A DNA stretch of 64,000 nt. It comes from Notospermus geniculatus. Lineage: Eukaryota > Nemertea > Pilidiophora > Heteronemertea > Lineidae. The stretch lies in assembly GCA_002633025.1 (NCBI GenBank), contig NMRB01000778.1, positions 216,126 to 280,125 of the forward strand. The letters are read 5' to 3'. Made by a program: the position numbers and the translations under genes. The notes under the pieces are model-generated. The model was not told where the DNA came from, made no database searches, and worked only from the letters and a program-made list of their open reading frames with translations. Of the stretch, positions 44,201 to 51,770 are shown piece by piece; within the stretch, counting starts at the first letter, position 1; each line of letters opens with the position of its first letter.

Positions 44201-45306
44201 GGGTTTCGACCTTGAGAAAATGTGAGGGAACCAACATTTGCAGTGGTTGGTGGTTCATTGAATGTACATATCATATCAATATAATTTTCAGTGCGACCTG
44301 GGCTAACCCTCACAGTAACTCCACTGGTGTTGGGGAGATTTGGAATCGTCCCTTTAACAGAGAACGTTGCTGAAGTTATTTCGGAGTGAACCCCTGAAAT
44401 GACAAAGAAGAGAAAAGCAATTATAAGTGAGGCCAACCTCGGCCGACCTTCATATCACATTTTGAGCAAAACCATAGGTACAACGAAAGTCATGGTAATT
44501 TTGAAATCAAAATTTAATATGGGAAAACTTTAGACTCTCCTCGATCGATCGAAAGTGACGTTAGCAGGATAGGCCTAGGGGCCTACTTACTGTCCATGGC
44601 ACTCATTACAATGAAAATTCTAAATATTGTTCGATTGATGTGGCTTCTTCCATAAATCAGTGACCTTTTTTTTGGGCCAGGGAGGGGGCGTGGGGGCATG
44701 AGTGACCAGGTAGGCCTAGCCTACCAGTTCCGGTACAGTGATTCTAAGGATTCAATCTCAACCTCACAGAGACTAGGCCTACCTATGTAACCTATAGGCC
44801 TAGGCCTAGGCCTAACCTTAGACTAGACAACACAGACAAAGCTAGGCTTAAGTAAGGCCTAAAGAAGGCCTAGCTAAAAGAGCACAAGAGCAAGAAGAGG
44901 GAGGAAGAATAGAAAAATAGAATAGAATGGAAGAGAGGCACGAGTTAGCTGAGCCTTGCTTATAATAGCCAGTTATAGGCGGCCCTAGGGCCTCACTCAC
45001 GCCCTACCTAACCTAGGCCTAGGGCTTCAGCGTCAGGGCCGGGGGGCTTCATGTCTACATAGGGGCCTACTGGGCTGTTGTGAGTGTGTACGTGCATGAC
45101 GTGCCCCGTGCACCAGTGCACGCTGTCGCATTTACATGCATTCATGTACGGTACATTGTCACGATGGCCGTGCACCGATGGGGACAAAAAACAAAACTTT
45201 TGACCAAAGTGGTGATGCCCCAAAAAACAACCGTCCACAGTATACAAAACTTACCATTTATGTACAAAACTGTGAAAAAGATGACAGAGATATGTAATAT
45301 ATCCAT
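26105..45306 (-). CDS. Transmembrane Ig-superfamily receptor with ITIM and ITSM-like tail
   Basis: Eleven exons on the minus strand, each with AG acceptor and GT donor, join to 530 codons including stop with no frame conflict: 45306-45255, 44393-43974, 43488-43153, 42595-42332, 40731-40702, 39805-39737, 29948-29919, 28420-28385, 27525-27399, 26952-26856, 26233-26105. Layout: signal peptide 1-21, Ig1 ~22-157, Ig2 ~158-269, Ig3 ~270-357, stalk ~358-413, transmembrane helix ~418-441, then basic CKKRK and a tail of ~88 residues. The last exon has LVYADL (Tyr497), fitting the ITIM consensus, and TDYADI (Tyr523), fitting the ITSM consensus, 26 residues apart. In vertebrate receptors these bind SH2 domains of SHP phosphatases or SAP-type adaptors; that role is inferred here. 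The 9.8 kb intron may hide more stalk exons. Alternatives: adhesion molecule of PECAM or CEACAM type. Confidence 0.88.
26395..26645. mobile_element. Foldback MITE of the GACCGTTCTCAAATT family (copy 1)
   Basis: Outer inverted ends around 26395 (agccaatagactacgattct) and 26640 (tttgagaacggtct), with inner arms aatctcaaccagaac and ggttgagatttcggcgga. Lies in the last intron of the Ig receptor. Other copies at 47925 and 56260. Confidence 0.75.
26856..26952 (-). CDS. Ig receptor exon 10: membrane-distal linker of the tail
   Basis: Acceptor catttttcccgcag and donor CCG|gtaagt. Encodes EQFKGETNNANNIPMGGY, then an acidic stretch ending NPAEDP. Enters in phase 2 and leaves in phase 0, so it is the adaptor between the symmetric extracellular exons and the tail exon. 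Its one tyrosine (GGYDVD) does not fit an ITIM. Confidence 0.85.
27030..27165 (+). mobile_element. tRNA-derived SINE in Ig receptor intron
   Basis: Head ttgtcagggtggtgcagtcc and B-box-like gggtccgatcctcggtcg, then the tail ggtacctccgaatactctgg, on the strand opposite the host gene. Confidence 0.7.
27224..27301. mobile_element. Short foldback element (copy 2)
   Basis: Arms aaaccctgtcacataggtat and the inverse acctatgtgacagggttt. Same family as 20323-20402. Confidence 0.85.
27399..27525 (-). CDS. Ig receptor exon 9: transmembrane helix and stop-transfer
   Basis: Acceptor tttgtcttgtag, donor AAAGG|gtaaga. Encodes TVNAGLIGGLIGG followed by VAALIIIIIVVVIIC and then KKRKAKEVENVEK. The helix is ~24 residues with several small-xxx-small (GxxxG-type) steps on its outer half. 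The basic cluster after it sets the type I orientation. Confidence 0.92.
27603..27719. mobile_element. Foldback element with CTCCACACACTTGT ends
   Basis: atctccacacacttgt at the left and acagtgtgtggaggt at the right, related to 24921-25049. Intronic. Confidence 0.65.
27794..27906. mobile_element. Palindromic MITE, family GGCCTTTCCGTTTGAC (copy 1)
   Basis: Arms caggcctttccgtttgac and the inverse, continuing through aaaatgtgcatgcgcc and gcaaacagtagaa to a short loop. Almost the full 113 bases pair. Copy 2 is at 42692-42810, also within this gene. Confidence 0.92.
28385..28420 (-). CDS. Ig receptor exon 8: cysteine-rich stalk micro-exon
   Basis: 36-base exon with strong acceptor (tttttgcttgttttag) and donor AGTT|gtaagt. 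Encodes QSCCRECEQCS with phase 1 at both ends. Five cysteines in eleven residues just outside the membrane could form interchain disulphides. Its small size makes it less certain than the Ig exons, though phase, frame and both sites agree. Confidence 0.7.
29544..29625. mobile_element. Short foldback element
   Basis: agcaaatgcttttacttgat and the inverse aagtaaaagcatttgct enclose a ~45 base centre. Confidence 0.75.
29919..29948 (-). CDS. Ig receptor exon 7: proline-rich stalk micro-exon
   Basis: 30-base exon with a long pyrimidine-rich acceptor (cttccccatcatcag) and donor GGAG|gtaagt. Encodes VPDPGPVKG with phase 1 on both sides. Fits the stalk series in frame. Confidence 0.72.
30790..31075 (+). 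mobile_element. Meta-domain SINE
   Basis: tRNA-like head ggcccagtggtgtagtgatt and B box gggttcgaatatacc, followed by cttgggcaagtctctttgc, a ttgggcaag-type element, then cacccaggtgtataaatggg. This head plus central-domain arrangement matches the Meta-SINE superfamily of marine invertebrates. Confidence 0.85.
31755..31978. mobile_element. Foldback element with long diverged arms
   Basis: gtgttcattttcgtcagttg to gagaaagctatcaagc on the left pairs imperfectly with tagctttttccgttttccca to aaaatgaacagcc on the right. Each arm is about 80-100 bases. Confidence 0.7.
32100..33584. other. Intronic, no exon identified
   Basis: Part of the large intron of the Ig receptor. The 32200-32800 segment is GC-richer with repeated gcgagttgc/gcaactcgc-type words, which suggests an old repeat. 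A related region lies at 40830-41290. Confidence 0.4.
33585..33800 (-). mobile_element. tRNA-derived SINE, minus strand
   Basis: Read on the minus strand: tagccgagtggttatcacgt and ggtttgaatccagcc at tRNA spacing, then a tail with gggacagtaagccgtggtgc and ccttgtacc. The tRNA-like part lacks a paired acceptor stem, so it is not called a tRNA gene. Confidence 0.75.
34240..34293. other. Poly-G tract interrupted by a 20-N assembly gap
   Basis: Runs of G flank Ns at 34260-34279. The gap size is probably nominal; the tract length is unknown. Confidence 0.95.
35470..35706 (+). repeat. 78-bp minisatellite, three copies
   Basis: The word caccaaggacactatacc occurs at 35501, 35579 and 35657, an exact 78-base period. 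The period is a multiple of three, so frames stay open in both directions. This is not taken as coding. Confidence 0.92.
36040..36072. other. Poly-C tract with an embedded N
   Basis: About 30 C residues with an N at 36061, a low-quality homopolymer. Confidence 0.95.
36872..36962 (+). mobile_element. tRNA-derived SINE head
   Basis: ccacagtggcgaagtgggaa and gggttcaatccccagtca. Same family as the malic enzyme intron copies. Confidence 0.75.
36963..38717. other. Intronic, no exon identified
   Basis: Within the 9.8 kb Ig receptor intron. No phase-1 exon with good sites was found by eye, though a 30-base exon could be missed. Confidence 0.4.
38718..38940. mobile_element. Foldback MITE, ~223 bp
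   Basis: The left arm agggcccgtttccaccagca continues into tatgg. The right arm is its inverse. An inner pair gaatcacttc/gaagtgattcg extends the fold. Confidence 0.88.
39265..39537. mobile_element. GACGTCAC foldback family, copy 1, with perfect 36-bp palindrome
   Basis: Ends ttcactgatgtcacaagggc and ggtcaggtgaagaacctctt. At its centre, 39371-39406 is the exact inverse of 39408-39443 (tgacgtcacgatatgtgtgt and onward). Copies 2 and 3 at 42878-43096 and 61868-62092 have the same ends. Confidence 0.88.
39737..39805 (-). CDS. Ig receptor exon 6: Thr/Pro-rich stalk
   Basis: 69-base exon, acceptor atttctccgttacag and donor CCAT|gtgaga, phase 1 at both ends. Encodes RPTTPVPPTSLPTTTSATK then SPP. The threonine/proline density predicts heavy O-glycosylation and an extended mucin-like stalk. 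Confidence 0.82.
40702..40731 (-). CDS. Ig receptor exon 5: Thr-rich stalk micro-exon
   Basis: 30-base exon encoding RPVSTTTTT, with donor ACAG|gtgaga and the weaker acceptor gcgaatttag. Phase 1 at both ends. Composition matches exon 6. The acceptor is the least convincing of the gene. Confidence 0.6.
41735..41893. mobile_element. Foldback element of the GAGTTGGCTCTC family (copy 2)
   Basis: The left arm has gcgagttggctctcaatggg and the right arm has cccatagagagccaactta, ~159 bases in all. Confidence 0.85.
42332..42595 (-). CDS. Ig receptor exon 4: Ig domain 3
   Basis: Acceptor gaattttcttacag, donor ACGG|gtaagt, phase 1-1, 88 codons. Contains FTCTADGNPAANITWTKVNG, then FYKCTASN, giving the two cysteines and core tryptophan of an I/C2-type Ig domain. 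Three N-glycosylation sequons: NIT, NGT and a final NIT. Confidence 0.93.
42692..42810. mobile_element. Palindromic MITE, family GGCCTTTCCGTTTGAC (copy 2)
   Basis: Same arms as 27794-27906. It lies about 100 bases upstream of Ig exon 4 (reading the gene's strand), close to the branch-point region. Confidence 0.92.
42878..43096. mobile_element. GACGTCAC foldback family, copy 2
   Basis: Starts ttcttcactgacgtcacaac and ends ccgtcacgtgaagaacctct. Internal ttgtcaaatgaccggcga and gccaatatggcggcatcg are shared with the copies at 39265 and 61868. Confidence 0.88.
43153..43488 (-). CDS. Ig receptor exon 3: Ig domain 2
   Basis: Acceptor cgatgtctcttag, donor AAAT|gtgagt, phase 1-1, 112 codons. Begins LPGRPTLSANPGPLIAGQ. 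Contains LTCSANVGKPKGQLTWYRQ and the closing motif DNGAKYTCEAKN (the D-x-G-x-x-Y-x-C signature). One sequon, NAT. Confidence 0.94.
43974..44393 (-). CDS. Ig receptor exon 2: end of leader and Ig domain 1
   Basis: Phase 1-1 exon of 140 codons. Begins with the last leader residues GVHS, then EITSATFSVKG. Contains DMICTFNE and DQNDYRCQV as the two cysteine strands. The usual tryptophan after the first cysteine is not evident, so this is a divergent V-like domain. The preceding bases (gcttttctcttctttgtcat) are an excellent acceptor tract, which is why I end the exon at 44393 rather than at the in-frame ATG at 44436. Confidence 0.88.
44394..45254. other. Leader intron of the Ig receptor
   Basis: Phase 1 intron splitting the signal peptide. 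Contains a dense run of aggcct and taggcc words around 44560-44880. Confidence 0.75.
45255..45306 (-). CDS. Ig receptor exon 1: signal-peptide leader
   Basis: ATG in a strong context (ttaccATGG), then MDILHISVIFFTVLYIN and a G|gtaagt donor in phase 1, which joins exactly to the G of GVHS in exon 2. Together they form a 21-residue signal peptide with predicted cleavage after VHS. A tataaa motif lies about 20 bases upstream, too close to serve as a TATA box for this ATG with any sizeable 5' UTR. Confidence 0.82.
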
Positions 45307-45309
45307 GGT

Positions 45310-46148
45310 AACGGTTTATACTCCAGAGATGTAGATAAAATAGTGTTTGTATTCACCGAAAATCGAGACCACTTGCTCGTTTTCAACCGACTTTGTGTAC
45401 ATCCAATATGGCGATTGATTAATCCCACAGTGCCATATTTGGCGTTCTTTCATTCGGTATACCTCGGAATGGGCGTGTCCCATTCAGGTTGAATGACTGT
45501 CCCCTGACCTTGTGAATCAACCAATGTGAATGCGGGAAGGGTGTTCACGGGTCTGAATGAGCTTAATGATGAGTCAGATCTGTTAACAAAGTGCTTATAG
45601 TTAAGTGCGCGGATTCAAGAGCGCCCTCTTTTTCAGGCTGTGACCATTTTTTCTTGTGAAGCGCAAAAAAACTACCACACCAAGCACATCACTCATTCTC
45701 CGTAAGTTAGAGATCGCCCTCCGCACCAAAAATTTTACCACCACGTGACCACACCCCTTGGCCTAGGCTGGCTGGGCCGACGTCCAGCACTTGTGTTCTT
45801 TACAGGCCCGGATCCACAGGGGGTGCACATGGGGCACGTGCCCCCCCCCCCATTTTTTGAGGGGCAATGATATTTTTACTGCTTTTTTGGAAATCGTCTA
45901 GTATTTCATGTCTAAGATGCTGGGAAATCGCATCTCAGAGCTTTGATTTTTCAAATTTTCCCCGGGGAGGCACCGCAGGTACCCTGGATCCGGCCCTGCT
46001 TTATATGAGACCAAGAAATTCGGGCCGCAACTATTAAACTAGCACTCGCCAGTTCGCGCTGCAAGCTCTTTTTTCGCGTGATCAGGTGTTCAACCTAAAA
46101 TTATTCTGACAAAAAGTTAAATGCCACAAGTCCCACAGCGGTGGCGCC
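45310..46148. other. No gene seen; upstream region of the Ig receptor
   Basis: Promoter and 5' UTR of the minus-strand receptor gene should lie here. No element can be assigned with confidence. Confidence 0.4.
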
Positions 46149-46288
46149 TAAAGGTCTCGGGCCACTTGTGCGTTTTGCGCTGCGTGATGCGTCAAAACTT
46201 TTGTTATTTTCCCGCCGCCGTTCTGCTTCCTAACAAAAGATTTGACGCATCACGCAGCGCAAAACGCACAAGTGGCCCGAGACCTTTA
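46149..46288. mobile_element. Foldback MITE with ~48-bp perfect arms
   Basis: taaaggtctcgggccacttg and onward is perfectly inverted at the right end over about 48 bases. The arm core cacaagtggcccgagacct recurs alone at about 50230. Confidence 0.92.
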
Positions 46289-46291
46289 CGG

Positions 46292-46618
46292 TACGGACAC
46301 ACCTAACGCGATTCTAGTGACGCATGCGGCAACGCCTTTGTTATTTTCCACCGCACTGCACGCAAACAAAGGTTTTGACGCATGCGTCGCCCAATCGCAT
46401 AAGTTCACACTACAAAAAAAGTGTCGCGCGACATTTTCAAAAAATTCGCTCTGGAGGCAATCTCTGCGGCATGTCGCGCGACCAAAATTTGGTCGCGGTG
46501 GCGTTGTGTATAAACGTTCCCATTTATTTTATAATTGATCAATCCGATGCGGCTGTCGCGGTCGCGGTCGCAGTCGGGGTCGCGCTCTGTATTTAAAACG
46601 GACCTTTAGGTGTGTCCC
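46292..46618. mobile_element. Foldback element with nested inner palindrome
   Basis: Outer ends acggacacacctaa and ttaggtgtgtccct. An inner pair gacgcatgcggcaacgcctt and aacaaaggttttgacgcatg occurs around 46317-46388. Confidence 0.6.
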
Positions 46619-46649
46619 TACCCTTACCCGCGACGCCGCCGGCGACAGC

Positions 46650-46741
46650 AATAGGGAGGTTTCGCAAGCGCCCTGGTTAGGCCATACGACGACGTCACGT
46701 CGTCGTTGTGCCCAACCGGGCGCTTGCGAAACCTCCCTATT
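46650..46741. mobile_element. Short foldback MITE
   Basis: aatagggaggtttcgcaagc at the left and its exact inverse at the right, around a cgacgacgtcacgtcgtcg palindrome. Confidence 0.92.
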
Positions 46742-47924
46742 CTCCTCGGTGAATCAACGCTCAGTGGACTGACCGACTGGACTCGGTCACCCGAGTAAGC
46801 GGAATTCACTCGAGCAGGTTAGATTGGCCGGACCTATGCAGTGTTGCCATCTATGAAGCATCGAAGGTTTTAATCGCGACAGTAGACTGGTTCCAATCTG
46901 TGCCGCTCCACTCCCGCGCATTCTACGTTGTGAGATACTTTTTCGATGTTTCACTTCTGACGAGACGAAAAGTATCTCTACTGTATGAAGAATACCGCCA
47001 TCTTGGATAGACATTCATCCGCGTTAGGAGCACTACTTAATACGTACTGCGCATGCGTAGCAGCAACATAATATCATACTTTTCTTGATCTTATGTACGC
47101 ATAAATCTATAGTTTTAAGTAATTCATATATACAATGATGAATTTTCAAAAAATATGCGTATATCATGTAATTCTAGACACCATCACCTGGGCACTATCC
47201 GGCGGACGAATGGGTTAGTAAATCGCCGGAACTGAGGACCCACTTCCGTTTCAAGATGGCGCGTATTGTTATACAGCCGAGTCGGACTCCCGACAAATCC
47301 CGAAGTACCCGAAGGAGGCCGAACGAGGCCGAGCCGAATGNAATGAATGCAAGTCCGGCTTCAATTGTCTGCTATTGTAAAGCATTATTCGAATCTGTCT
47401 GGTCTCTCCAATGAACAATAAACCGGACTTTGATGCCAAGTGGACTTAGATTCTTGCCACAACACCTGGTTTGTGGGATTTATATTCCACAGCTGTGCAC
47501 AACCTCTAGGCACTCTTCAAATTTACTCTGACAATGTAGCTTTTGTCTGAACATGTTCCGCTGAGAACAGTGGTCAGATAAGTGTCATACAAATCACATG
47601 TTATCATCTAGGGATAACGACTCGAAAATTTTGAAGCTTTTCTACATAAGAGGTTTAATCAAAAGCATGGGGAGGGTTAGGGCACGGATGCATATTGAGG
47701 CAGTGTTATATTTGCCAGTGTTTCTGTGTGTCAGTGTGTCCCTTTGTTGTTTTGGAAACACAGGCGGATAGATCAACATGTTTCTCTTTGTGTGCCCTAT
47801 TGTCAAGTCGCAGCTTATTCCGTCAGACAATAGAAAGGGAACACTCACAGACGGGGAACACTGAAAAATATTACACTGGTTTAAAGGCAGCCTTTTTCAT
47901 AGGCATTTTGATGTACACCAATAG
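46742..47924. other. No gene seen
   Basis: Contains a single N at 47341. From about 47530 it is homologous to 53520 onwards (gttccgctgagaacagtggt), marking the upstream part of the paralogous peptide-gene block. Confidence 0.5.
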
Positions 47925-48161
47925 ACCGTTCTCAAATTCGGCGATCTGCGCACATCCCCCGAAATCTCAACCAGAACCTCGATCTGAAACCAGCTGACGT
48001 GACGCCATCCATGATTCAGCAATGTCTAACGCAATGTCTTCGACGTCACTGTCGTGGGGTTGTCTGCGTCACGTCATTCAGTTTCAGATCGAGGTTGTGG
48101 TTGTGATTTTGGCGGAAGTGCGCAGATCTTTCTCGTTTACGTCAATTTGAGAACGACCTAT
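47925..48161. mobile_element. Foldback MITE of the GACCGTTCTCAAATT family (copy 2)
   Basis: atagaccgttctcaaattcg at the left and tcaatttgagaacgacctat at the right, with inner arms aaatctcaaccagaacctcg and the inverse. Confidence 0.88.
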
Positions 48162-48270
48162 TGATTTGCATGAGAATCTAATGTATTGCAATAAACGTCA
48201 ACACTTGAGTGAAATTCCGTATTCAAGTTTTCAAGTTGTTTATTTCACTCCAACCACCACATTACATATA

Positions 48271-48787
48271 CAGTGGTGTGAATTAATATTCGAACAGAGG
48301 GAATTCAGCAAAATTTGTCATTTCGGCATTCCAATATCTATATCAAAAGTATTTGAAGGCAGTCCTAGATATGCACTCCTCTAGTCTTATATGTTTTCCC
48401 TGAATTCAGATGCTGGATATCACGAGAGTGAGTGAAATATCGAAATTTGACATATTGGAAAATATCAAAGACATCAAACTTGAATCACAGGTGTATGGAT
48501 ATCAACTTCTGTTTCCAAACGCTGGCAGGTAATACCCCCATTCAAAGGGGAAAAAATTCCACAAAATATCCAGACAAAATGTGATAACAGCAAATCTCAA
48601 GAAATGTCAAATTTCGATATTTTCGCCATTCTCGTGATATGCAGTATCTGAATTTAGCGAAAACATATCAGACTAGAGGAGTGCATTCTAGGACTGACTT
48701 CAAATACTTTTGATATAGATATTGGATAAATTTTGCCTTTAATGAAAAGCTGAATTCCCTCTGTTCGAATATTAATTCACACCACTG
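48271..48787. mobile_element. Tc1/mariner-type MITE with TA target duplication
   Basis: Terminal inverted repeats begin cagtggtgtgaattaatatt, flanked by TA on both sides. The arms extend about 230 bases with some divergence. No transposase frame. Its left half also occurs, truncated at the same point, at about 51495-51617 and 54340-54462. Confidence 0.9.
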
Positions 48788-48789
48788 TA

Positions 48790-49640
48790 TAGAGGATTTA
48801 TGATACAATAAAAGCAAATAAGGAATACAAAAATACAAAATAAAGTTTCTAACATATCTACACTACCATTGGACACAAGGTGGCAAGAGTCTAAATACAC
48901 GTAATACCGAGACTAGGTCAAAAGAAATTTGGAAGAAGAGCATATTCCCTAAGACCTTTTGTAATAAAAATAGCTGTCTTTAATTTTTTTTCTTTGTTGA
49001 GTTAACCAGTTGATGAAATTTCAAGGCATTCGGACGCGTTCTATTATTTTGGAATGAAATCTTTTCGTAACTTATCTAACTTCGGGCATTCCGTAGGTTG
49101 TTGTTGCTAGCGCCACCTGCGGATAAAGTATTGACCGGACTGATATGAGCCCAATAGGCCTAGCTCTCAGCCTATAGGATTCTTTTAAGATGTTAGTCTC
49201 GCAGGATTCCAGTCCCTAGCTTCCTGTGTCACAGGGCCTTGGACTAGATCTGGGAAATCAGCAAACTAGAGGAAATGGTGTCCAGGTTGAAACGTGACTT
49301 GAAATATGTTACTCAGGGGCGTAGCTAGTTTTTATGGCCAGGGGCGCAAAATTGCTTGAATCTGGAGGGCGAAGTCGGAGGGGTCTGTGGTCCTCCCCGC
49401 CAGAAAAGAATTAATATCTACATCCTCTCAGATGCATTTTCCCGACATCTGACACCACAATAACTTGGCTCGAAGAGGGAAAATGACCTTTTAGAGGAAA
49501 AATTTGCTTTGTCCCTTTTTGCTGGGGGGGGGGGGGGGAGCATTTGCCCCCTCGCCCCGTTAGCTACGCCCCTGTTATTTTGTTTTGGTGAAAGTGAAAA
49601 GAAAAACATCTATACGTTGTTAGGTAACTACAACATAAAG
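48790..49640. other. No gene seen
   Basis: AT-rich, with a G13 run at about 49525-49538. Partly homologous to 54960-55200 upstream of the second peptide gene. Confidence 0.5.
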
Positions 49641-49734
49641 AGACAGCTGGCGAAGTATACCATGGGCCCAGCGAACGTGGCATGTTCTGGGACCTTCCTG
49701 CCAACCCCACCTGCCGCATCCGCTAACCAATGAA

Positions 49735-49872
49735 TGAATAGCGGTGATGACGTCACTTACTATTGATACTGTGATTGGCTGTGAACAAACGGAATGACGC
49801 CCCATCCACACATGCCTACAAATACCGCAGTAACGGCACTCTGGAGGCACTTCGGTGAGCTTCACTAGAAAG
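49735..49872 (+). promoter_or_regulatory. Promoter and noncoding exon 1 of peptide gene 1
   Basis: Conserved with 55315-55468 upstream of peptide gene 2. Contains aaccaatg (CCAAT), a perfect CRE TGACGTCA at 49748-49755, an inverted CCAAT (gattggctg), and the TATA-like ctacaaata about 40 bases before the conserved block gcactctggaggcacttcgg. The noncoding exon ends CTAGAAAG|gtaagt at 49872. Confidence 0.65.
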
Positions 49873-50296
49873 GTAAGTATACGGAAAATTCCTCCAGTTT
49901 TGTATTAGGCCTGTAGGCCTACAACATAATCCAACATCCCTCGAAAGATTTCGCTCCGATAGGGACGGACAGCTCGCATACCGATACCTTGACAAACATG
50001 GTCGATGTCTCTTGGGTATTACCAAAAATATATATTTTTGGTGTTACTTTGCTAAAAAAACCGCTCCAGGTCACGCTCCAGTACTGGACCAACCGTTTCC
50101 ATTTTGATGCGTGCCCCTCTGCCGCGATGTCTTGACTGCTAAAAAGGTTTTTGCCCATTCACCTTTTACTGGATCACGTGGACGGGTTTGGTTGTCAGCT
50201 GACTAAAGCTGCTTTTCCACGAGGCGTTTGCACAAGTGGCCCGAGACCTAAAGACACGAGGCGTTTGCGGGCGAGAGCAAAGCGGATGCGAGAGCA

Positions 50297-50447
50297 AAGC
50301 GGGTGATCCACTGTTGCGATTTTGGCTTGAGACGGGATTGCGATCCCTTACGATTACCTTATAAGGACTTCCTATTGCCATATAAGGTGATCGGAAGGGA
50401 ACGCAACCCCGTCTCAAGTCAAAATCGCAACAGTGGATCACCCGCTT
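50297..50447. mobile_element. Foldback MITE in peptide gene 1 intron 1
   Basis: aagcgggtgatccactgttg continues to gcgattttggcttgagacgg and is inverted at the right end (50407-50447). Confidence 0.9.
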
Positions 50448-50591
50448 AAAGCTTCGTTTACCAGACATCCGGAAAGCGGTAGAGCAACGCGGAATCCCCG
50501 GCGGAAGCGATATGTTGTATGCGAAAATGCATTGCATTTTCCGCTTTTGCGTTCCGCAATCCGCATTCCGCGTGTCAGCTAAACGTAGCTT
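50448..50591. mobile_element. Foldback-like element, family CGTTTACCAGACATCCGG (copy A)
   Basis: Starts aaagcttcgtttaccagaca and ends gtgtcagctaaacgtagct. Directly abuts the preceding element. Copy B is at 50716-50860. Confidence 0.75.
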
Positions 50592-50594
50592 CAC

Positions 50595-50714
50595 GCTTCC
50601 ATTTATTACGGTATACGAAAAGGCCGGTTAACAAGGGCTTCAAATGTATTGACGACCGTGAAGCCATTGTTAACCGGCGTTTTCGTATACCGTATACTTC
50701 TATGTAATGGAAGC
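50595..50714. mobile_element. Foldback MITE between copies A and B
   Basis: gcttccatttattacggtat and aaaggccggttaac pair with gttaaccggcgttttcgtat and accgtatacttctatgtaat plus ggaagc. Confidence 0.85.
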
Positions 50715-50715
50715 C

Positions 50716-50860
50716 TAAAGCTGCGTTTACCAGACATCCGGAGTGCGGTATAGGGATGCGGAATCCCCGGCGGAAGCGATATGTTGTATGCGAAATGCAT
50801 TGCATTTTCCGCTGATCGCGTTCCGCAATCCGCATTCCGCGTGTCAGCTAAATGCAGCTA
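50716..50860. mobile_element. Foldback-like element, family CGTTTACCAGACATCCGG (copy B)
   Basis: ctgcgtttaccagacatccg to gtgtcagctaaatgcagct, about 90 percent like copy A. Confidence 0.75.
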
Positions 50861-51637
50861 GGCTGCTTTCCACGAGACGTTTGCGGACGCGGTTTCGGTG
50901 GCGGGAGCGGGTGCNGCGTGTGCAGCTTCCGTCAGATAGCATATGTTCAATAACAACGATGACGTGAACGACTGGGTTGCTGTTTTTCTGTGGCTATTTA
51001 ACAATTTGAACTCTAAACCCAAATCAACAGGAAGGGAACACTCACAGATGGGGAACACTGAAAAACCTTACACCAGTTTAAATGGACCCTACAGGCAGTC
51101 TTTTCATAGGCATTTTAATGTGCTTTATTACACCAATTAATTTGAGAATCAACAATAAGCGCCACCTGTGATGAAGTGACCGGACTGATTCTGATATGAG
51201 CCCACAGCTATCTGCCTATTGGGTTCTCACAGGCATAGATTTGCCACAGTTCCTGGCTCCCCGTGTGCAGGCCTACAGGCCCTTGGAGTAGGCCTGGGAA
51301 ATACTAAGTACCGGTAACCAGACTGGCGGAAATGGTGTCCGAGTTGAAACGTGACTTGAAACATTGATTTGTTTTCATGGTGAAAGTGAAAACAAAATCC
51401 TACACGTTGTTACTCCAACATAAACAGACAGCTGGCGATGTTTATTCAAGTTTTCAAGTTGTTTATTTCACTCCAACCACCACATTACATATACAGTGGT
51501 GTGAATTAATATTCGAACAGAGGGAATTCAGCAAAATTTGTCATTTCGGCATTCCAATATCTATATCAAAAGTATTTGAAGGCAGTCCTAGATATGCACT
51601 CCTCTAGTCTTATATGTCAGTGGATCACCCGCTTGAG

Positions 51638-51766
51638 GGCTGATTCATACTCGCTTGCGGACCGTCAAGCGCATGAAACTGATCGCAGGTTTCCACGACG
51701 TGAATGTGCACACGCAGTGAAATTGATCACAGTCGGCGCAAAATCCGGACGGAGTATGAATCAGCC
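51638..51766. mobile_element. Foldback MITE, GGCTGATTCATACTC ends
   Basis: ggctgattcatactcgcttg at the left, ggagtatgaatcagcc at the right. Copied in the repeated block at 54483-54611. Confidence 0.88.
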
Positions 51767-51770
51767 TTAA

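Noticed and set aside
43974-44436. Intact ORF starting MASLIIAFLFFVIS as the true start of the Ig protein
   Set aside because: The leader-like part coincides with an ideal acceptor tract, and a better leader exon with a strong Kozak context and exact phase match lies at 45255-45306.
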